A stretch of 64,000 bases of DNA from Prunella strophiata (taxonomy: Eukaryota > Chordata > Aves > Passeriformes > Prunellidae), in contig JAZBQD010000017.1 in NCBI GenBank assembly GCA_036583965.1, forward strand, positions 26,942,385 through 27,006,384, in the 5' to 3' direction. Position numbers and translations under genes: made by a program. Below are positions 22,959-35,800 of this stretch, piece after piece (position 1 is the stretch's first letter; every line of letters begins with the position of its first letter). The notes beneath the pieces were generated by a model, which was not told the DNA's origin, ran no database searches, and saw only the letters and a program-made list of their open reading frames with translations.

Positions 22959-23879
22959 AGAGAGTGTCTTTATTACTTTAAAAAACAGAGAACAAGGGAG
23001 AGGTGGAAATTTAAGTGTAAAAACAATTTTTTAAAATACCGTTTCCTCCTGTAAGAAGTGTTTATTTAGATGTGAACGCAAGGAAAGGTCTGAGGGCAGG
23101 GACAGGCTGAGATCTGCTTCCAGTAAGTGAGCAGAAGACTCTGGTCTGGAGGAGGTGCTGAACACAGGAGTACAGACCCGACCTCTGCAGTCAGCAGAAA
23201 GAGGGGGCCTCTGGAGGGCACCTCCACCCTAAAGGCAGGAGATCACAGCTGGCTCAGTGCAGCCTCCCTGGTGCTCAGAGAGAAAAGCCAGGGCAGTGCA
23301 GCCCATGGGCAGCACACGGTGCCCCCATTGCGCCCGGGGCCCTCGCAGGTCATTCAGGGGACACTTCTCTGGGGTGTGGAGCAAACCAACACCCCTGCGT
23401 GGATCCCAGCAGCGAGGGGGAATTACCCGAAGGAGGGGGCGCTGGTGCATCCCCTGGGCTGGAGCTGCCAGCCCCGTGCTGCCAGCAACGCTGGGCGTGC
23501 GGAGGGCTCCGCTGTGGTGGAGAGATGGGGAGGCTCTTGCTGGTTCAGTGCAAATAGCTGAGCACTGAAGGTGATTTCTTTCATTCACTTCTTACACATC
23601 TTGAATGGGGCGTGTCAGTTTTTTCTCCTCAGAACTAGTCCGGGCAGCACTGAGAGAGGAGTTGAAAAATCAGAGCTAATCCTGCAGGAATGACTCATTC
23701 TGGCATAGGATTTGCCGAGCAAGATGAGAAGTTCAGGTAAAACAAAGGGAGACGGAGGCTGTAGTAAAACTCTGTGGTTTGGAGCAGGACAGTTAAACTG
23801 CTATGAAGTCAAAGTTGGAAACCCCCTCCCAACAAATTGCTGAACTCAAAACCTTGGCAATGTCTAGAGCAAGTCAATA

Positions 23880-24075
23880 TTCAAGCACACTAGTTGCAGA
23901 AACTGAGGCTCTTTCCCATGGGACCTGTAAATTGGATTGCTAATTACCACGGGTCTGGAAAACAATTACTATTATTTAATCATTATTTTTAATTAAACAC
24001 AAATAAAGCAATGGCCGTCCTTTTAAAGTTGGACTTTGAAATATTTTCTGCATTTTTTAGCCAGGATTATCCTGG
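23880..24075. promoter_or_regulatory. AT-rich candidate conserved noncoding element
   Basis: A segment with many short transcription-factor-like words (gattgctaattaccac, caattactattatttaatc, ttaattaaacac, an 'aaataaagcaatgg' block) and retained CpGs at aattaccacggg and atggccgtcc. It has no repeat character and no open frame. It looks like sequence under constraint, but this is pattern recognition only. Confidence 0.25.
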
Positions 24076-25102
24076 CCAAGTCCAAACAGAGAAGCACTGG
24101 AATTTTGACAAGGTTTAAGGTAATTTTCAACCACATTTCTCTAGCAAGGACAGTAGAGTAGTTGGGGTGAAAGTACAAGCCTAGCCTAAATATCTGGGTT
24201 CAGGAAAGGAAGGTTGAATTTCTAGAAGGTGTAGTAGACATAGAAATAATTTTCCCCTGTGTACTTTCATAAGTCTTTTAACTAATTTAACGTGCTTTCT
24301 TCACCTGGTGTCTTTGCAGACACATCCACCAGATTGCAGATCAGTAGCTCAAGAGAGCACACCTCCAGAGCATGGATTAGAGAAAGTAATTTTTCCATTA
24401 TAATTTAAAACATTTCACCTAGTAAAATAAAAATGTTGGTGTGGTTACAGCAAAAAGCTAAAGCATCAGGGAGTCACAGAGGACACTTTTCCATCCCAGC
24501 CTCTCCCACTCCTTAGTAGATGTGACACTTGCAGGAGAGGCACACTTAGATGAGGATAAAGACTAAGTTTTAAAGGAAGATATTTCTGAAATGCCCAGAG
24601 CATTGGCAGAAGTGTGGCAGCCTTTCAGTAGATGGAGGTCTTGTTCTACAAGCCAGGGTGGGAGAAAACCAGCTGACCTTTATGGACAGACCAGCTGAGA
24701 CCTGCTAGACCTCTGGGTGCTCATGCCTGGCACTCAGTGAAATGCTGGAGTCCCTGTGGCATGGCTTTGTGCCTTGCTGCTCTTTGGGCTTCGCTGTGGG
24801 CAGGTCTGAGCTGCAAAAGTGTCTCTGGAAGCAGCAAACGGGACAAGGCTTGCTGGAGCTGCAAGCCCACCCCGGGGGCCAGCGCAGGCTCAGCGCTGCC
24901 TCCGGCCGGGCTGGCACAGCCTGGGGCTGCTGTGCACGCCGCATTCTCCCGAGGATTAGCCCTGCAAGGAATGTGGTGCCGGAGGAATGTCCTCCCGGCG
25001 CAACCTGAAACCCTCGGTCTGATACAGCCTGAAAAACAGGGTGGGCTGTGGCGGCTCCGGCAGCACCACAACCCCTGAGCCCGAGGCTGGGGGTCGTGGG
25101 AA

Positions 25103-25987
25103 ATGCTTTGTGGTGTTAGAACCCGGACTGGAGCAGTGGCCTTGCATGCTGCATCCCCCAAGAGAAAAGGACCTCAGGTGAGGGCACTGCTGGCAGGCTT
25201 GGAGTCGTCTCCTAGCACATTCTGCCAATTTCTGTGGCACAGAGGTCCTCTGCTCCTACAGAGCAAGCTGGGCAGTGCTTATGGGGAAATGAGTTTTTTG
25301 TTCAACACTCTGGGCTTGAGGGTTCTTTCCCCTCCCTCTTACACCCAGCTGCTTGGCACAGCTGTCAGAGTAGATGCTGACCTAGCTCTGGAGCCACCAG
25401 TGTGGCATCAGGAGGTGTGTGCTGCTGTGTGCCCTTTCCTACAACACCTCTGGGGCAAAGAGGGTGTAACTGTGACCAGGAAAGCCAGGCTAGATTATGT
25501 TGCTGTTCTAAGGCCATCAAGCAAATCCAAAATAAAACTCAGTCCACATATGATGCTCATCCCAACTGACTCCATCAAGGAGCTCAGCCTCTCCCCTCAT
25601 TGCTTGCTTCAGAGACAGACCCCAGCTGCCTTTCTGCTCCCAAGCCTTCCTGTAGCACCAGGTGTCACGCTTGCAAGGCAGTCAGATGGTGCTGCCTCAC
25701 CTCTCCCCCAGGTAAGGGGTGTTTCAGCACTGCACGAGTCTCCAGGGCCCGGGCTGGGTGTGGATATCTCATATCTCGTGCGGCTGCTGTGCACAAAGCT
25801 GTTTTCCAGTGAGCTCATGGCAGGGTCAGCGCCAGAACGGGGGCAAACGGAGCGTAAAGAGGGTTTGCACCCACATGCTGGCCCCATGCAACCTGTATTT
25901 GGTAACTGGGACTTAACTCCTGATCAAATTCCTGCCAGGTTATTGCTCAACCTCCTTGTAGGGGCAGGAGCTGTGTGCACTAGGTGA
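25103..25987 (+). other. Long open frame of 294 codons, unrecognised
   Basis: An open frame from ATG at 25103 to a stop ending at 25987. I do not recognise any domain, motif, signal peptide or repeat in the translation, which is Leu/Ser/Pro/Ala-rich with no clear membrane segment. It begins at the edge of a CpG-enriched patch. By a rough estimate from base composition a run this long is uncommon but not impossible by chance in 64 kb. It could be chance, part of a noncoding RNA, or a lineage-specific gene. I lean towards chance. Confidence 0.15.
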
Positions 25988-28900
25988 AGGCATTTGGCCT
26001 CATGCAGCTGCACAGCAATATCTTTCCTGGCAGCTGCTGCTTTGGGGCTTTTTCCTTCTCCTTGTCTGGAGGGGCTGTCAGACCCCTCTATGATAACTGG
26101 GGACCCTCTTCCCTTATGGGCACATTCCTGGCAGCACCCAGATGTTCCTGTGGCTAACCCAGCAGATAGCTTGTCCTGCTGCATGAAGCAGAAACTTAGG
26201 AACCAGTCCAGCATTAAATATGCTGGGACCCTGAAGCTCAGAGCTTTCTTGTACTCCTGCTCGATGTAGTCGTATGACTACAAGGCAGAAGCCCAGCTAA
26301 TAGTTTAGAGACCCTGGAGACAGAAAGTTGCACTGTTGGCTCATGATTTGTGTGAGCCCACCTGCAGCCCTTTTGCACGACAAAGACCTGGGGGCAAGTA
26401 AACCTACAGAAGGAGGTAGGAAAGGAAAGAAGGAAGGAAGCTCTGAGGACACCACAGAAAATCCACAGCAGACTCAGGGAGTGCCATTTCTGTCATGGGT
26501 AGATGGAAGAAACAGTGTGGTTCTCCCTTCTTTGAAATCCAGACAAAAGTTGTTGCACATGGCCATGTGCTCTGGGGTGACCCTGCCCCTTGAGCAGTGA
26601 AGCTGGACCATGTGTCCCGCTGTGACTTCCAACCTGACCCCATCTGTGACTGAATTTGGAGCACCAACCAGCACAGGTGGCCCTGGGCCCTGCTGGTGAC
26701 AGGAGCAGCTGGGCTGAGCTGCCCCCTTACATCCCTGGCCCCAGGCTGGCCAAGCACTGCCAAAGAGAAGCGGAGGCTGACTCATCCTGATGAGCAGAAC
26801 AAAGCCTGGTAGGGTTGGGGGCACAGCCACAGAGAGGCTGAAGCAATGGAATAGGATGCCCCCCCGAGGCCTCAGACAGGTCATCCAGGGCAGATCATTA
26901 TTCTTTTGCTCTGCCCTCATTCCTTTACTATTAAGAAAATGTTCTGCATCAAAAGCATGGCATCACCTTCACTTTACACCCTATCTTCCCTCCCCTGCAA
27001 ACCAGCACAACAGCAATGGCTGTGGGATTGTGATGAACAGTTTTCCATCTCCTGTGTCTGATTCCCAAAGAGCCTGAAACCTGCAGGTTTTCACCCAAGA
27101 CCCTCAGCCAATTCCTGGCATTATCCTGAGCACATATTCCTTCTGCTCAGCTCCTGTTTCCTTTCCATGAACCAGGGATAATGGCTTCCCTTGTCTTTCC
27201 CCTAGCAGGTCTGCCACATTGGACAAGCACTAGGTAGGGAACATCTGCATCCAAACCTCACCACTGACTCATTACCACTCAGGCCCTTAGAATGTTCCTG
27301 CACAGCAGACTCTTCTCCCAGAACCTTTCCCAGCCTTCCAGGCATTAAGCATAAGATGGCACAGTGCCGGAGGAAGACACAGTACTTTCCTAAATGGTGC
27401 CTGAGGTTCTTCTCTGTTTTTTTGGTTTTCATCATATTCCATTTCTTTGATTTTGTTTTTCCCCCCTTTGTTTGTTTTGGAAGCCTAGAGGGCTTTCAGG
27501 AGAGGTCACTTAGGGAAAGAGGCCACAGAAACACAGACATTACTTTCTAGTTTTCTTCTGAGTCAGAGTAGGAGGTTTGGTGCAGAAGTTTATGGAAGGA
27601 CTTGGGATGTATGTCTGCTGCTCTCTTGGTCCAATGATGGAAGCACATGAAGCTTGTAGGCACGTCACTTCTCCCAGGCAGCTGAGCCCTGTATTATGGT
27701 GCAGGGCAGCTCTTGGGCACATGGGGAGCACATTACCACTATTTGAACTCCTGGAGCTGAGGTGGGGAAGAGCACCTGCTCCCAGTGCTCAGAGCAAGTT
27801 CCCTGGGGGTGCTGGCCCCTGCAGCCCACAGGTGTCTCCCCCCACACCTGCAGGAACAAGGACAGGAAGACACTTGGGCTGCCTGGGCTCCTGGCCCTGT
27901 GGGTGGCAGGGAGCCCACCATGGGCTGTACTGAGTGCTGCCCTGGGCCTGGCAGGACCTCCAGTCACAGCCAAAGTAGCACAGGGCTCAGGGGGGGTCAC
28001 CTGGCAGCCACAACTGCTGCCCCTGCCAGAAGAGATCCATTGTGCCTGGCTTGCTCAAAGGACTTGTGGAGTTCTGTAAATGAAACCACCAGTGCATGAA
28101 ATATGTAAATACTCCTCTGAGCAGTGATGCTGACCCTTGGTCCCTCTTTCTGGCCCACTGATCTTTAAATAGCTTAGCCTTAATGGAAGGGTCTGACACC
28201 ACCTCCTTATGCCCTCCCATTAAGAGGGCAACATGTAGCCTGGAGGAGCAAGAATTGCTCTGTAAAGGGGGGGGAAGGTGGGAAAGGGCTGTCCACGGGC
28301 AGAGAAGGAGCTGGCATGGGGGGCCCAGTGCACGGGGTTTAGGGGTGCTGGCTTTAGGAGGGAGAGTGCTCTCCCTTTGGGAGGCAGAGCAGGAGTACCC
28401 TGGGGAGAGGGTTGATGTTGGTGAAGTTTCCACTGCAGACACGTTCCTGGAGTTCTCCATTGCCCAGCAGGAGCTGGGTCCACGTCTCTGCTCACACCAA
28501 GAGTCCCTCAGGCACCGTGTGCCCCAGCAGCTGCAGGGGGAAATGCCTGGTTTGGGGCTGGGCTGGGCTTTGACAGGGGAATGTATGCACAGATCAACGC
28601 CTGAGCTTCATCCCCTGTGTTCAGGCTACATTACCAGCAAGCTGCTGAGTAACTTCTGGGTAGCATGAAAGAATATTTCCCAAACCAGCCCTGCCCATGA
28701 TTCATCAGAAGAACTCTTATCTTCATCGTTCAAAAGCTTTTGTCATTTAAATGAAGAAACAACTTCCTGCTGGCTGGATGGGCGATTACCCAACACAAAC
28801 TGCAGATATTCAAAGGGAAGGGCCTGTGATCCATTAGTTGGCTAAGGGCTATTCTTCAGCCCAAGAGCCAGGATAATCCTAGGTGGGAACATCTACAAAG

Positions 28901-30141
28901 GGGTCAGCTGTTAAAGGAATTTAAGTGCCTTTACATTGGCATCTAGAGCCCTGCTGGGAAGCTGAACCCTATGGAAGACCTCCCGTGACCTTCTTCACAA
29001 GTCTTGGGGGAAGGCTTCTAAATCACTGAGGCACGTCTGAAGGCTTCGCTCCCTGTTTTCCCCATCACTGGGCTTTCAAACAATTGCATCCTTGTCACAC
29101 ATTTGTCAAAGAGAAAGGGGGAGATGAAGAAAGAAATTTCAATAGTCTCAGGGCTTTGCTTACGGCTGTGTTAATGCTGAATAGCACGCGGAGGTGGAAG
29201 GGATATCCTGAACAATGTCTGGTCTCCAGGCAGAATCCGTTTCCCATGACAGTGCCTTTCTGAAGCAGGAATGCCAGCATGAAGCAAAAACTTGTTAAAG
29301 TAGTAAAGAAGAGGTCTCTATTGTGTCCTGTGTGACAGAATAATCCTCCCTCAAGAGCAGACTGCTGTCTTTTTCCCTCCCATCTGTGAATTTTGGCTTC
29401 AATCAACTTCGTGATTTTCGCAAGGTATAAAATTAAAGTCCTACCCCTTAAAAGCAACCAGCCAACCTTGCAGGATCTTCCCACAGACATGCCCACAACT
29501 GTGAATGTAGTTTTCCTGCACAGACTCTTAAAATGTCTGACTGCATTAACCTGAAATAAGGTTTCCTGTTAGGAGTTGCATTTGATAAGAAGAAACAAAC
29601 ATTTTTAATATCTCCATCCATTCCACTGGTTGAACATAATTTCCCTTTCTCAATGCTTTATTCACAGGTTATCACTGTGTTTCTCAATTTTCTCCTTTAA
29701 ATTTTTCCTAAATTTTCTCTTTAAAGCTTTCCTTTCTGAAGTACCTGTGAAAACCAGCGGAGAGTTATTTAGACTTACCAAAGCTATCTTGCTCCTGTCT
29801 TTCCATCTCCTTGTGCTCTGTGCTTGCCCCACATTTATGTTCTATGTTTGTACCCTGGATAGTGTGTCTCATCTCACAGCTCAGCCTCTTAAGGGTTGTA
29901 TTAATAATTAATCTTAAGCGTCATCAGTATTGTCAATATATCTATACAGGAGTTGAATATACCAAATTAAAAGTGAAACAAGGCCTTAGCAGGGGAAAAG
30001 AGTTGTTACTTCCCCTTGTTTTATTTCAAAAAGCTACTGATTGTCATGTCCTTTCCACTTATCTTCTTTTTTAATTGCAGCAATACTCACTGGAGGTTGT
30101 TCATGGGATGCCTGTGATTCAGCCATCAAAGGAAAATGGAC

Positions 30142-30166
30142 TTTTTTTTTTTTTTTTTTTTTTTTT
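30142..30166. repeat. Poly(T) tract
   Basis: Uninterrupted run of 25 T. Confidence 0.95.
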
Positions 30167-31956
30167 GGTCTGGGGGTGGAGAAAATCCTAGTAATGAGTC
30201 TGGTATTCATATTAAACTGTCTTCACTGGAACAGAGCACCTCTCCAGGTCCATGACCACAAGGGAAATGATGCACATAGGGGATGCCCAACTCAACATGG
30301 AATCCATGCTCACAGCTCAACAGACTTCATAAAGGATCCTGGAAACAGAGGGTTTTAATTTCATGTGTCCACGGTGAGCACAAGCCCTGGACACCAGCCA
30401 CCACAAAAAAATGAGTGTCAGAGACAGCCCTGGGACCTGGCTGGGCTCCTGTGCAGTCCCTGCCCAGGAACCACTGGGCAGGCACAGTGCATGCTTCTGG
30501 TGTCCTCACATTCCTGTCTTGTGAGATGGGTGGGGGATCCATAGCCTGGAATATTTGGAGGGAAATTACCATGTCAAACAAATGCCAGTGCTGGTGGGAC
30601 CTTCACTTTGTTGGTAAGTGCTACCCAGATTTGGGTCTGGCACTTGAGGCTTATGTGACTTGTTACAGCCTTTGCACACAAGCAAAACAATTCCTCCTAA
30701 ATTTCAAAGTTACCCATCTCTAAATCTGATAACAGCTCTGCACTGTTTACTTAGGGATTTCTTATATTTTTTAAACAGAATTCTGTCAGCAAGCACTCAG
30801 ACTATAGATCTTGGTTACTAGTTCATCAGTAATTTAATTAAGTAGTCTTGAGATTCAGACTGCCTCTTTTTGAGAGGTATGCTCTAGCTGAAGCAGGTGG
30901 GTTGGGTAGTCCTGTGCCACAGTCGAAACTGTTCCATTTAACTCCACATACAGTGATTCCCAAAACCAGCCCCCTCGCTGCACACAGGAGCACCATGATG
31001 CCAGACAAGCAGGGTCCACACTGCTGCTGGAGTTTCCAGATGCACACTTCAGACTGTAAAGGTGTGCTTTGGTGGCAAACTAAATTATTTCTTCAATTTG
31101 ATCCAAACTGACAAATGGTTTTAATTGAAAAGAGGGGAGTAAAAGTTCCTGAAAGTGGAAACAACACATTTTGACATTTTCCAAAGGAATTCCTTTGCTT
31201 TCTTGTTTCATGAGAAGCTTTCAGTTTGAAACTGACCATGGTTTTCTTTTTTTTTTTTCTCCCTTCTTTTTTAATTAGCGAAAAAACCCACAACCCTCTG
31301 TAAGGAAGGTTTCCTTTTGGTCCAGGTGAAGTGAAATAAATAGTCTGGCTCACTTGCTGCCATGCACAGTCAGAAACTTGCCCTCCCTAGACATTTGCAT
31401 GCTGAAAATCAGTGTTCACAGGGAGAAGAGAGTTCAGGAGAAGCAGGGTGAGATGGGTGCACCATTTCTCAGGCGGGGTGTTCTAAAAATTGTTCTTTAA
31501 AAACTCTTTAATTGCCAATTCCTTCAAAGTGTGGAGGGATGCAGTTTCTGATCATAATCCCACCACCATTGTACTGTTGTTATGAGTGGGCTGGTCTATC
31601 TGTAATGAAGAGCCCATCCATGGCAATTTAGAGCTGCTCAGAGAGGAACACCCACTCCCATGGCTCGCCTGTGGGCTGAAGTGGTTTCACTGAATTCTTC
31701 TTATGCATTTCAGTGAGTCCCCACTCTCCAAAAATTGCTGACAGTAGTGCATCCTCCATGTGTGGGAAGTGTGGCACAACACAGTGTGTTTGAGTAGGTA
31801 CCAGTCCACTTGTGCTTCCATCAGCTGCAAACTTCACAAGAAACAGCATCTTCTCCTACCTAGATCTTTGGCTACTTCAGAGCAATGCACCAAGAACAGA
31901 TGTCTGCTGGATCTGTGTCAGGAATAGTCACAAAAAGAACTTTCCACAGAGGTTTG

Positions 31957-31972
31957 TTTTTTTTTTTTTTTT
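31957..31972. repeat. Poly(T) tract
   Basis: Run of 16 T. Confidence 0.9.
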
Positions 31973-34900
31973 ATCAGTCGCTTGCTTTTTAATCCATGTG
32001 ACAAGTAGATCACAGATATTCAAGGGATACTCATTAGGCACCTAAAATGAGATTAAGTGGACTGGCAAAGCCATTCGGCTGCTATAATTATCATCCTCCT
32101 GTTTACATTGTGCCTTTAGCTGAAGTTTGGGCAGGACTGATGAGAAACCAGGATCACTCATGGGTGTAAGTTAGTGTTAGTCATATTTCCCTGATTTCTG
32201 CGTGGCTGCTACAGATTTCAGATGGGAGCCAAGCGGAAAGGAGATTAAACTTAGTGTTGCTTCCTGCAGCCCAGGCTCTCTTACACAGTGAAGATGTTTC
32301 AGCACTTTTGGGGTGGTCCATATGTCACTGGGGATGTTGTAGGTCTTCATATGTGATCTCCTGGCCACTTCACTGCACTATCTGTGGTTCCTGCAGTTTC
32401 TTTTCAAAGGGTGGGGAGCCCATGCCCTTCTGAGGATTGTAGTGTGGGGGATAAGCTCAGAGAGCAGTAGCTTGGCTCAGTTTATGTGAGTAAAATGCCA
32501 TGCATTGTGATGGAAGAGGTATCAAATAGAATCTTCTTATAGAATTAGCCCACTTTGACAACAATGTCAGGGGATGAAACTAAAAGTGCAGTACTGAAAC
32601 CTAGATATGGCTTACAGTTTCTTTAATGCTAAGACAGTTTTGATTGAAAGGAGATTGGATTGCAGTGCATGGACACAGTCCCTATGCTTCTGTCTTGAGG
32701 GTGAGCAGTAATGGGAGTTCAGTTTGAGAGGGAGGTCCTAAAATCAGTGGGCTTATGGCACTTAGGAGTAGTGGCACAAGACTGGTGCCAAGCTCCACTT
32801 TGTTAGCCCTGGATTTAATAGATAGGCACAAGAGTCCTCAAAATTTGTCCAGAAAAGTTTGCATTTGGAAACAGAGGCCTTGACTGGAAAAACTGAATGT
32901 CTGACAGAGAGTATATCAGCAAGCAGAAGGGATGACTGCACATGCATGGGGGTGTGTGCATAAATTTTCCATTTACATAAGGATGGTTGGCAAAGGCTCT
33001 CTGGGCTCTAGAAACAGAGAGGCCCAAAAGCTCAGATGACATTTGCTGGAGAGAAGAGAAAGGAGCTTGTGGGCAGGCCTCAAACACATGCAGTGTATTT
33101 AGCTTGTCATCATAATTTCTGAGGCGTTTTGGTTGTGAGGGGAGAAATCCTGGGGAGCGGAAGGCAGCTTGTGCTTGTGATACCAGACAAAAGTGAAAGA
33201 CAGCTAATGTACTGTGGGTGGGTCATCACCCCTAAATATGCCGTGGGTGCAAACTGCCTAAATTTAAAAAAATGAAAAAGTGAAACCATCTGTTTGATAC
33301 GCGTTTTGTAGCAGCCAGGATTACTCTGTGTGTGTGTGCCACGGTGCCGGGAGAGCCGACAAAAAGAAACTGGCAGCAAATCTGCAGTGACCAGCCGGAG
33401 CAGCAGCCTGGGATAAGACAGCATCCAACCCCAAGGACTCTGGGGAAACAGGTGAGGAGAGCTTGGAGTTACTACACTTCAGGAGAGGACTTGTTACTCA
33501 CTGTGTCCTGTCGCTCTGTTGTCCACTTCCTTTGTTTCTTGTGGGACATGGCACCGTAAAGACTTTAGAGTTTAATATCCCTGAGACTGAAGCCAGCATA
33601 ACATCAATACTCCTAAAATCTTATTTTTGTCATTCTTGTTGCAAGCAAGAGATGCCAGCTGCTGGGTGCTCCAGACAGCCTAGCAAGGCACTGGGCTAGG
33701 ACAGACTCTGCTGCAAGAGAGCATGTTGTGAGCCTCCCTGGAAGTTCTTCAGATGCCTGTTCTCCTCCAGTGTTGTATCACCTATGTCTGCTGCCCCCAG
33801 GAAACCACAAAATGATCCTCAAACTCCTTCCCTCCAGTTTCTGTCTCATGGGGCCGAGATTAGAACATGTTTCAACTTAACATCCTGCAGCTTTGCTGGC
33901 TTCCCTCCTAAGGAATAGGTGTGGAACAGACATTTAGAGAGGTCTAGGAAAGGCTCAGGCAGAGGGGGAACAATCCATCACTTTGTTGAGAGGGAAGTTT
34001 CTCTCAAAAATGGCAAATCCTTTGTTAAAAGGTGATAAATTTCAGGTGTGGGTTTTTTTTGTTAAAAATAGTTGAGAAGTTTTGTGCAGAATTTGTTAAA
34101 AAACATTTACAGTTGGAAAACAAATGTTTAAAGACTAATTAAAATAAAAAAGAGGTCTTCCAGTGAAGCTCAAATTCAGCCTTGCACACTTATGGAGAGC
34201 CACCTCCCAGTGGACTGAGCTGGCTGCAGCTAGGCAGTGCCAGATGACATCCCAATGGTGCTGTGCTCTGCAGTTTCACTGGGATGGCTCACACACAATT
34301 CTGCGTGGGGGGATCCTTGCCTGAGCTGTTCCTCCAGCTTGCTGGTGACTCACAGGCATGAAAGACAAAATTGAGAAATATGCTGCCAGTGACAGCCCTC
34401 GTTACCTCCAGACCGTGTCTGTGAGGCTCTGGAGCCTACCTTGATTATCCCAGCCATGCCTGATCTCTCACTTGTCTGTTCACCTCCGTCCTTCCAGAGT
34501 GTACAGCAATGCCATCACTGGGTAAAACCTCATTTTTTTCCATCTGGGTTTGTCTTCCAGGGAAAAAGGATTGCACCCAGTTCCTTCTTGAGGAGGCAAG
34601 GAAAGCCAGGCCCCTCTGCTAGTGCCTCTCACACCACATAAGCCCAGGAGGAGGCCACCCATGCTCTGAAGCAGTCTGTGGGCTCAAGGCCTTATTAAAA
34701 AGTAGAGGAACAGAAGCACACGCCTACCACAAGGTTTCATATTCAACCAGTTAGCTTCAACAGCAGCTTCTACCTGTGCTCTCTGCAGCAGAGAAAACCT
34801 GCCTAGCTTTCCTGATTTTCATTCCATATGCAGCCCATAGTGCAGCATCCTGCTGCAAGCTCAGCGGATCATTTCCAAGTCAATGGAAACTTCCAGCTGA

Positions 34901-35465
34901 GCCACTCTCAGCAACTTTGCTGCTGCTTTTCCTGCTCTGCAGAAGCCCTTGTTTCTCTGTGTTCTTCATGTCTCTTCTCACCTGCACAGAGCTTGGAAAA
35001 ATCACCAGCAGCTGAGATCTAAGGCTGTTTCGGCTGCTGCATCATGGCTGTTCCTCCAAAGATCAGAGATGTGACAGGCTTTGCTATATAGAAATCAAAC
35101 ACCACAAGCATGCATGACATAATTTTTTAACATATGGCCATGAGGCACCTGTGGTGAAAGGTTTAGCTTTGCTTTCTGAGGCCTTCTAACAGTCATCAGG
35201 GGGATCACAGGAAGGACAGCAAAGGAGGAGTGGGTGGCACTTCCCTTCTCAGCAAGAGGCATGTGCATACCTACATCCCTACATCTCCCCAGGGTCCAGC
35301 CTCTACCCTCTTACAGGATCCTGTGCCACATATTCTTGCTGCTCATGGGATGGAGAGATGCCTCAGAAGGATTGCTGTGGGGTTCCTTGAAGAATTGCAG
35401 AAAAGTTTACATCTGGTGGTCTTAAGCCCAGCTACCTGATCAAAGCAGTGCTGACAAAAGCTAGA

Positions 35466-35800
35466 TCATGTTACTCAGGGCCTTACCCTGTCTGTCTGGG
35501 GAATCTCCAAGGACAGAGATCTCACCACCTCTCTGGTGCCTATCCCAGACCTGCACTACTCTCATAAAAAGAGGTTTTTTTCCATACGTCCAACAAGAAT
35601 TTGGACAAAGTTCCCTGTTGCAACCTGGGCCTATCATTTCATCTTTTCCCAGTGGATCTTAACAATAGTCCGTGTCTCTCTCTCCCATGTAACTCTGTGG
35701 GACAGTGGAGTGGATGACAGCACTTAGTACCCTCTTGACCTTCTCCTCTCCAGGCTGAACAAGCCCAGCACCCTTCTCTTCCGTCATGGGTCACTCAAGT
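35466..35800 (-). repeat. CR1 LINE 3'UTR fragment
   Basis: On the plus strand the reverse of a CR1 is visible: 'gaatctccaaggacagagatctcaccacctctctgg' near the left, and 'ccctcttgaccttctcctct' with 'ccaggctgaacaagcccagc' near the right, the usual order of CR1 3'UTR blocks on the minus strand. The left (3') end is incomplete. Confidence 0.75.

Larger units (their letters stand above)
22959..35465. other. FOXE1 upstream region, no gene recognised
   Basis: About 12.5 kb without a recognisable exon. It holds T-runs (30142-30166 and 31957-31972), a CpG-enriched patch near 24870-25135, one unusually long open frame (25103-25987) and several AT-rich segments that may be conserved noncoding DNA (23880-24075, 28730-28940, 32045-32125). 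Confidence 0.5.
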
